A stretch of DNA of 9,158 bases from an uncultured Rothia sp. (GTDB taxonomy: Bacteria > Actinomycetota > Actinomycetes > Actinomycetales > Micrococcaceae). Below the pieces are notes generated by a model. That model made no database searches, had not been told where the DNA came from, and saw nothing but the letters and a program-made list of their open reading frames with translations. The stretch spans positions 1-9,158 of the forward strand of contig NZ_CALJRY010000141.1 in the NCBI RefSeq assembly GCF_937976295.1. The letters run 5' to 3'. Of this stretch, positions 5,987 to 9,158 are shown piece by piece (the stretch's first letter is position 1; every line of letters starts with the position of its first letter). Position numbers and translations under genes: made by a program.

Positions 5987-6027
5987 TAGGGCCCAATGCT
6001 TTGTGTATCTCGAAGCGTTGGGCCCTA
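5987..6027. terminator. Strong hairpin terminator between convergent genes
   Basis: A 15-bp stem, TAGGGCCCAATGCTT (5987-6001) with AAGCGTTGGGCCCTA (6013-6027), one T-G pair and an 11-base loop. It lies between the kinase gene (plus) and the small membrane gene (minus) and lacks a good T run on either side. It probably serves both genes. Confidence 0.7.
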
Positions 6028-6062
6028 CGGCTATTCAGAGGCTGTTTTATTCAGGCACTGTT

Positions 6063-6266
6063 TTACTTAGGCATGGGAGCCGGGCTGGCGGATTCCATGC
6101 GGTCTTTATCCCAGTAGGTTGAGCTGTTCTCCGGCGCGTGCGTGGAGGCAGTGCCGTCTTTGCCGTTACCCGGGTTGTTAGGAGAAAGCACAGCAAAGAT
6201 TACGAGCAAGACGCAAGCTATGAGCAACAGAATGCATAGCAAATATTTGTAATAGTGATTGCGCAT
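6063..6266 (-). CDS. Small single-span membrane protein, hypothetical (67 aa)
   Basis: Not recognised. The ATG at 6266 is preferred because GGAGGG lies 10 bases upstream on the minus strand. The reading frame extends to a TTG at 6356, but those 30 residues (many His, Pro and Arg) look non-coding. Layout: short basic N-terminus (MRNHYYK), one hydrophobic span (about 7-28), then an exposed polar tail rich in Asn, Ser, Pro and charged residues (NNPGNGKDGT to SPAPMPK). LIAC at 15-18 fits a lipobox, which would make C18 a lipidated residue, but the hydrophobic run continues for ten residues past it, so a plain membrane anchor is more likely. The gene stands alone, convergent with the kinase gene, and its leader holds an inverted repeat. 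Confidence 0.6.
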   Translation of the reverse strand: MRNHYYKYLLCILLLIACVLLVIFAVLSPNNPGNGKDGTASTHAPENSSTYWDKDRMESASPAPMPK

Positions 6267-6270
6267 CTGA

Positions 6271-6304
6271 GGATGTCCCTCCGGTCGTACCGCGTGGTAT
6301 GACC
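6271..6304 (-). promoter_or_regulatory. Structured leader/operator-like inverted repeat before the small membrane gene
   Basis: On the minus strand GGTCATACC, loop ACGC, GGTACGACC (6304-6283) form a 9-bp inverted repeat with one wobble. It abuts the ribosome binding site GGAGGG (6282-6277). A second small hairpin, GAGG-GACAT-CCTC, could hide that site. It may be an operator or an RNA element limiting translation. A TAACTT further upstream is a weak -10 candidate. Confidence 0.45.
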
Positions 6305-6403
6305 AGCGTAAGTTATGCGGTTGGACCGAGCAATGCTTCTCAAGAATATTTCTCAAATATCTCTTCAGTGCAGTGGGTGCTGAGCGGCAGGCACAAACCG
6401 TTC

Positions 6404-6494
6404 AAGGGGCGGTGTTATCCGTAAGCGACATCAGGGTGTCCGAAGCGAAGCGAGGACGGGTGCCCCTGTAGGAGCGTGGATAACACCGCCCCTT
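6404..6494. repeat. Intergenic hairpin repeat, copy 1 (full length)
   Basis: Perfect 17-bp outer arms, AAGGGGCGGTGTTATCC (6404-6420) and its complement (6478-6494), enclose a 57-base core. The core itself folds: CAGGG (6432-6436) with CCCTG (6464-6468), and GTCC (6438-6441) with GGAC (6454-6457), over a GAAGCGAAGCGA loop. It lies upstream of both the minus-strand small gene and the MFS gene, so it is not simply a terminator. It is nearly identical to copy 2 at 7977-8065. No target-site duplication is seen. The rest of the 6267-6693 gap holds only the leader element and the MFS promoter region. Confidence 0.92.
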
Positions 6495-6542
6495 CTGCGT
6501 ACCCTCTTCACACCCTCATCGAAAAAAGGTCAAACGCTCCAC

Positions 6543-6572
6543 TTACAAAGCCACACCCAATTCTGCTAGGGT
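6543..6572 (+). promoter_or_regulatory. Candidate promoter of the MFS gene
   Basis: TAGGGT (6567-6572) preceded by TG at 6564-6565 makes an extended -10. TTACAA (6543-6548) at 18 bases is a poor -35. It implies a leader of about 115 bases before ATG 6694. A GTG-initiated 43-codon frame (6582-6713) spans that leader and overlaps the MFS start, without clear evidence of being translated. Confidence 0.45.
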
Positions 6573-6693
6573 GAAAAGGTTGTGCCTCCAGCCCGCGCAA
6601 GCTCATCCCCAGGGGCGGTGCCACCGCATCCACGTCGTGTAGAGCCGCAGGCGCCGTTGCACGCGCATCACGCAGAAAGAAAAACTAAAGCTA

Positions 6694-7941
6694 ATGTCTT
6701 CGAAGTCGTTTAAGACCTCCTTCGGGCTATCGCCCATTTTTATTGTTGTTCTGGCGCTGCTGACCGCTATCGCACCGCTGGCTACGGACATGTACCTGGC
6801 GGCGCTGCCCGCAGTCGCTGAGAGTCTGAACACCACCAGCACGAACGCCTCGTTGACTCTGAGCGCGTTCATGGTGGGTATGGCGCTCGGCCAGCTGGTT
6901 GTTGGCCCGCTGTCTGATAAGACGGGCCGCCGCAAGCCGCTGCTGATTGGTGCGGTGGTTTGCTTTATTGCGACGGTGGCGTGTGGTTTCGCACCGAATA
7001 TTGAGCTGCTGATTTTTGCGCGTTTCTTGATGGGTTTCACCGGCTCGATTGGTGCGGTGCTGGCGCGTTCCATGGTGGCTGATACGACTGAGGGCCTGGC
7101 GACCGCTAAGCTCATGGGCGTCATGATGATGATTAACGGCTTCGCGCCGGTGCTTGCGCCGCTGTTTGGTGGCTGGGTGCTGTCGTGGGGTAATTGGCGC
7201 GATATTTTCCATGTGCTTGGCGTGGTGACCGCAATCATGATGCTCGGCGTGCTCTTCGTAATCAAGGAGACCCTGCCGGTGGAGGAACGCTACCAAGGCA
7301 CCGCCCTGAGCGTGTACTCTGAGCTGCCGAAGGTCTTCAAGATTCGCCGCTACCTGGGTTTCATGCTGACGATGTGCTTCGCGTTTGGTGCGCTGTTCTC
7401 GTATATTTCCGGTTCGACGTTTGTGTTGCAGAAGATTCTGGGCTTGTCCGAGACTGAGTTCACGATTGTGTTCGGTGTGAACTCGTTCGGCATTGTGCTG
7501 TTCAGCGCGATTGCGACGAAGCTGGTTGGTCGTGTGGCGCAGCGCCGCATTGTGAACGTCGGCGTGGTTAGCCTGCTCGTGGTGTCTTCGCTGCTGATGG
7601 TCAGCTTCTTGATGGGTATTTCGCTGGTGCCGACGCTGATTCTGCTGTTCCTGCTGACTTGTTCGTGCGGTCTGATTTTCGGTAATGCTTCGGCGTTGGC
7701 GTTGAACGAGGTGCGCCACATGGCGGGTAGTGCGTCGGCGGTGATGGGTACGGTTCAGGCTCTGCTGGGTGCTGTTGCGGCGCCGCTGGTGTCGATTGCT
7801 GGTGAGCATGAGTACCTGCCGATGGGCTTCTCCATTCTGGGTTTCGCGGTCCTGACGGCGCTGGTGCTGTGGACTACGCCGCGTAAGGATTCGGACTACT
7901 CGGCGGACGGTAAGAGCCACGGCGCGCCGGCTGGTCACTAG
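6694..7941 (+). CDS. MFS multidrug efflux transporter, Bcr/CflA type (415 aa)
   Basis: An inner-membrane proton-driven exporter with about 12 hydrophobic segments along its length. TDMYLAALPA (31-40) at the end of the first helix and LTLSAFMVGMALGQLVVGPL (54-73) are characteristic of the Bcr/CflA drug-resistance group. Motif A follows as GPLSDKTGRRKP (71-82), and a motif C-like GFAPVLAPLFGGW lies at 149-161. AGSASAVMGTVQALLGA (344-360) is the family's late-helix signature. The length is normal and no key residue is missing. The ATG at 6694 has only a weak A-rich upstream region and no clear Shine-Dalgarno, despite a long leader. Known family substrates include bicyclomycin, chloramphenicol and other small molecules; the substrate here is unknown. 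Hairpin repeats flank it on both sides. Confidence 0.9.
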   Translation: MSSKSFKTSFGLSPIFIVVLALLTAIAPLATDMYLAALPAVAESLNTTSTNASLTLSAFMVGMALGQLVVGPLSDKTGRRKPLLIGAVVCFIATVACGFAPNIELLIFARFLMGFTGSIGAVLARSMVADTTEGLATAKLMGVMMMINGFAPVLAPLFGGWVLSWGNWRDIFHVLGVVTAIMMLGVLFVIKETLPVEERYQGTALSVYSELPKVFKIRRYLGFMLTMCFAFGALFSYISGSTFVLQKILGLSETEFTIVFGVNSFGIVLFSAIATKLVGRVAQRRIVNVGVVSLLVVSSLLMVSFLMGISLVPTLILLFLLTCSCGLIFGNASALALNEVRHMAGSASAVMGTVQALLGAVAAPLVSIAGEHEYLPMGFSILGFAVLTALVLWTTPRKDSDYSADGKSHGAPAGH

Positions 7942-7976
7942 CCGTTTACAAGTACATATCTGTGCGCATGCCCGGG

Positions 7977-8065
7977 AGGGGCGGTGTTATCCGTAAGCGA
8001 CATCAGGGTGTCCGAAGCGAAGCGAGGACGGGTGCCCCTGTAGGAGCATGGATAACACCGTCCCT
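7977..8065. repeat. Intergenic hairpin repeat, copy 2 (full length)
   Basis: Outer arms 7977-7992 and 8050-8065 pair over 16 bp with one G-U (G7981 with T8061). The core is identical to copy 1 except for one base near its end (GAGCAT for GAGCGT). Similarity continues past the arm (TTCTGCGTA in both). It begins 36 bases after the MFS stop and could end that transcript. It lies 38 bases before the -10 of the next gene. Confidence 0.92.
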
Positions 8066-8102
8066 TCTGCGTATCTTCCCTCGCCGGTTAGGGATGCGAA
8101 CG

Positions 8103-8108
8103 TACAAT
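8103..8108 (+). promoter_or_regulatory. -10 hexamer of a leaderless promoter (aminotransferase-fold gene)
   Basis: TACAAT lies 6 bases before ATG 8115, the same geometry as the phosphatase gene, with no Shine-Dalgarno between. This supports ATG 8115 over upstream in-frame starts such as 7962, which would run through the hairpin repeat. Confidence 0.6.
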
Positions 8109-8114
8109 AAAACT

Positions 8115-9017
8115 ATGTCTAGTACCGTAATTCTTCTGAACGAGCAGAACCCGCAGGGCATCTTCGTTGACCCGTCCGTGCCCCTCATCAGCGTTGATGA
8201 TCAGGGCTTCACCCGCGGCGACGGCGTCTTCGAGACCATGCTGTCCGTGAACCGTCGCGTGCGTAAGCTCGGCATGCACCTGTCCCGCCTCGAATCGTCG
8301 GCGCGCATGCTGGATTTGCCTGACCCGGAACCCGAGATTCTGCGTTCGGCGGTGGAGCACCTGATGCGTGAGGCGACCGCCGGTGCCGAGACTGCGCTGG
8401 GTGAAGAGCACATTGTGAAGATTATTATTTCGCGCGGCCCCACCCAGGCGGTGACTTCTATGCAGCCGGGCCCGTACACGCTGATTATGGCGTCGCCGGT
8501 GCCCGCCTCCATCGTGAAGCGCCGCACCGAGGGTGTGAAGGCGATGCTGCTGCCGCGTGGCCACGAGCCGATGGATAACAGCGCCTACCCGTGGCTGCTG
8601 GCGGGCGCGAAGACCCTCTCTTACGCGGTGAATATGGCGGTTCTGCGGTATGTGCAGGAGCGCGGCGCGGATGACGCAATCTTCATCACCGACGAGCGTC
8701 GCGTGCTGGAGGGTGCCACTTCTTCGGTGCTGGTCGCCAAGATTGAGGACGGCAAGAAGGTGCTGTACACGCCTGAGCCGAGCCACGGCATCCTCCCCGG
8801 CACTACGCAGGGTGCGGTGTTCGAGGCGGCACGCCAGGCCGGTTGGGAGCTGGGCTTCGGCCCGCTCTACCCGCAGGATTTGTTTGAGTCGGACGGCGTG
8901 TGGTTGGCGTCGTCGGTGCGTCTGATTGCGCCGGTGACTCATCTGAACGGTACGGCGCTGGCGCATGACCCGGAGCTGACCGCCACACTGTTGAACTACC
9001 TGGCGCAGCAGAGCTAA
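8115..9017 (+). CDS. pabC: PLP fold-type IV enzyme, probable aminodeoxychorismate lyase (300 aa)
   Basis: Likely converts 4-amino-4-deoxychorismate to 4-aminobenzoate and pyruvate in folate synthesis, in the cytosol. Family marks in order: DDQGFTRGDGVFET (28-41), HLSRLESSA (55-63), the PLP-binding lysine K166 in AGAKTLSYAVN (163-173), DDAIFITDERRVLEGATSS (186-204) with E199 expected to contact the pyridine nitrogen, HGILPGTTQ (224-232), and SSVRLIAPV (266-274). The start at 8115 follows a -10 at leaderless spacing. An in-frame extension to 7962 would encode the hairpin repeat and is rejected. Branched-chain or D-amino acid aminotransferases share this fold, so the exact reaction is inferred. 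No pabA/pabB partner is visible in the window. Confidence 0.8.
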   Translation: MSSTVILLNEQNPQGIFVDPSVPLISVDDQGFTRGDGVFETMLSVNRRVRKLGMHLSRLESSARMLDLPDPEPEILRSAVEHLMREATAGAETALGEEHIVKIIISRGPTQAVTSMQPGPYTLIMASPVPASIVKRRTEGVKAMLLPRGHEPMDNSAYPWLLAGAKTLSYAVNMAVLRYVQERGADDAIFITDERRVLEGATSSVLVAKIEDGKKVLYTPEPSHGILPGTTQGAVFEAARQAGWELGFGPLYPQDLFESDGVWLASSVRLIAPVTHLNGTALAHDPELTATLLNYLAQQS

Positions 9018-9028
9018 ACGCGTACAAG

Positions 9029-9069
9029 AAGGGACGGTATTATCCGAGCGAGGATAATGCCGTCCCTTT
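9029..9069 (+). terminator. Miniature hairpin repeat (copy 3) acting as terminator
   Basis: A 17-bp stem, AAGGGACGGTATTATCC (9029-9045) with 9052-9068 (one T-G pair), closed by a GAGCGA loop and followed by TTT. The arms are those of repeat copies 1 and 2 with paired substitutions, but the 57-base core is reduced to 6 bases. It begins 12 bases after the stop of the lyase gene. Confidence 0.85.
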
Positions 9070-9107
9070 GTGCTGTCTGCAGACTGAACGCGGAGGTGCC
9101 TGTACCT

Positions 9108-9158
9108 TCCTGAAGCGACATCAGGGTGCCCGAAGCGAAGCGAGGGCGGGTTCCCTGT
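9108..9158. repeat. Intergenic hairpin repeat, copy 4 (core, cut by window end)
   Basis: AAGCGACATCAGGGTG (9113-9128) and CGAAGCGAAGCGAG (9131-9144) match the core of copies 1 and 2. CAGGG (9122-9126) pairs with CCCTG (9153-9157), and GCCC (9128-9131) with GGGC (9144-9147). The outer arm here (around GTGCCTGTACCTTCC, before 9111) is unrelated to copies 1-3, so the core occurs with different arms. The right arm lies outside the window. Confidence 0.8.

Noticed and set aside
6267..6356. TTG-initiated N-terminal extension of the small minus-strand protein
   Set aside because: No ribosome binding site at the TTG, and the residues look non-coding. ATG 6266 has GGAGGG upstream and starts just before the membrane span.
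6727..7938. Long minus-strand open frame opposite the MFS gene, 403 codons
   Set aside because: Its product is an Arg/His/Gln-rich sequence without hydrophobic structure, typical of the antisense of a GC-rich gene. The plus strand is a clear transporter.
6404..8065. Pair of hairpin repeats as ends of a composite transposon carrying the MFS gene
   Set aside because: No transposase is present, both copies are in the same orientation, and no target duplications are visible. Further members occur outside the pair.
7962..8114. Upstream start extending the lyase by 51 residues
   Set aside because: It would translate the hairpin repeat and the promoter. The family's conserved N-terminus begins at ATG 8115.
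8088..8966. Long minus-strand open frame opposite the lyase gene
   Set aside because: Arg/His/Gln-rich composition and no recognisable domain. The plus frame has all PLP fold-type IV motifs.

Overview
The window looks like chromosomal DNA of a high-GC Gram-positive bacterium. Signs are GC-rich codon use in the right half, leaderless-type promoters (a -10 hexamer 6 bases before the ATG), and gene families common in Micrococcaceae. My guess from overall feel is Rothia or a close relative, but nothing here proves the genus.

Region 1 (1-4683) is a tandem array of paralogous membrane-anchored pentapeptide-repeat-type proteins: the last 17 codons of one copy (1-56), then three complete copies (184-1455, 1661-3208, 3338-4636). 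Each is a self-contained cassette. A near-identical promoter/5'UTR block (TATGCT -10, conserved leader, AGGAGA Shine-Dalgarno) is followed by a start codon that differs each time (TTG, GTG, ATG), two or three membrane segments, a charged linker, a strongly conserved domain (RQVHAERRSRY, KAVEQLA, then VRLGGIYTLV or a close variant), a variable-length beta-helix-like tract with a strict 11-residue period (6, 12 and 5 units), a cap ending in an LFD motif, and a variable tail. Each ends at a similar GGCCCC/GGGGCC hairpin terminator. Copies are mosaic: copies 2 and 3 share the N-terminal membrane region, while copies 1 and 3 share the mid-domain and the acidic tail. The repeat-encoding parts of copies 2 and 3 are clearly AT-richer than the genes to the right. 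The function of these proteins is unknown to me.

Region 2 (4800-6027) is a GC-rich two-gene unit: a low-molecular-weight protein tyrosine phosphatase, apparently leaderless, overlapping by GTGA a P-loop uridine-kinase-like protein and closed by a strong hairpin. A small single-span membrane protein lies convergently on the minus strand (6063-6266).

Region 3 (6404-9158) holds a Bcr/CflA-type MFS drug exporter (6694-7941) and a PLP fold-type IV enzyme, probably aminodeoxychorismate lyase (8115-9017). They are interleaved with four members of an intergenic hairpin repeat family. Two are near-identical full-length copies, one is a miniature lacking most of the core, and one is cut by the window edge. 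Differences between copies include paired changes that preserve base pairing in both the outer and the inner stem, so the fold itself appears to be maintained.

The two points most worth following are the cassette array of repeat proteins with exchanged modules and the compensated hairpin family.
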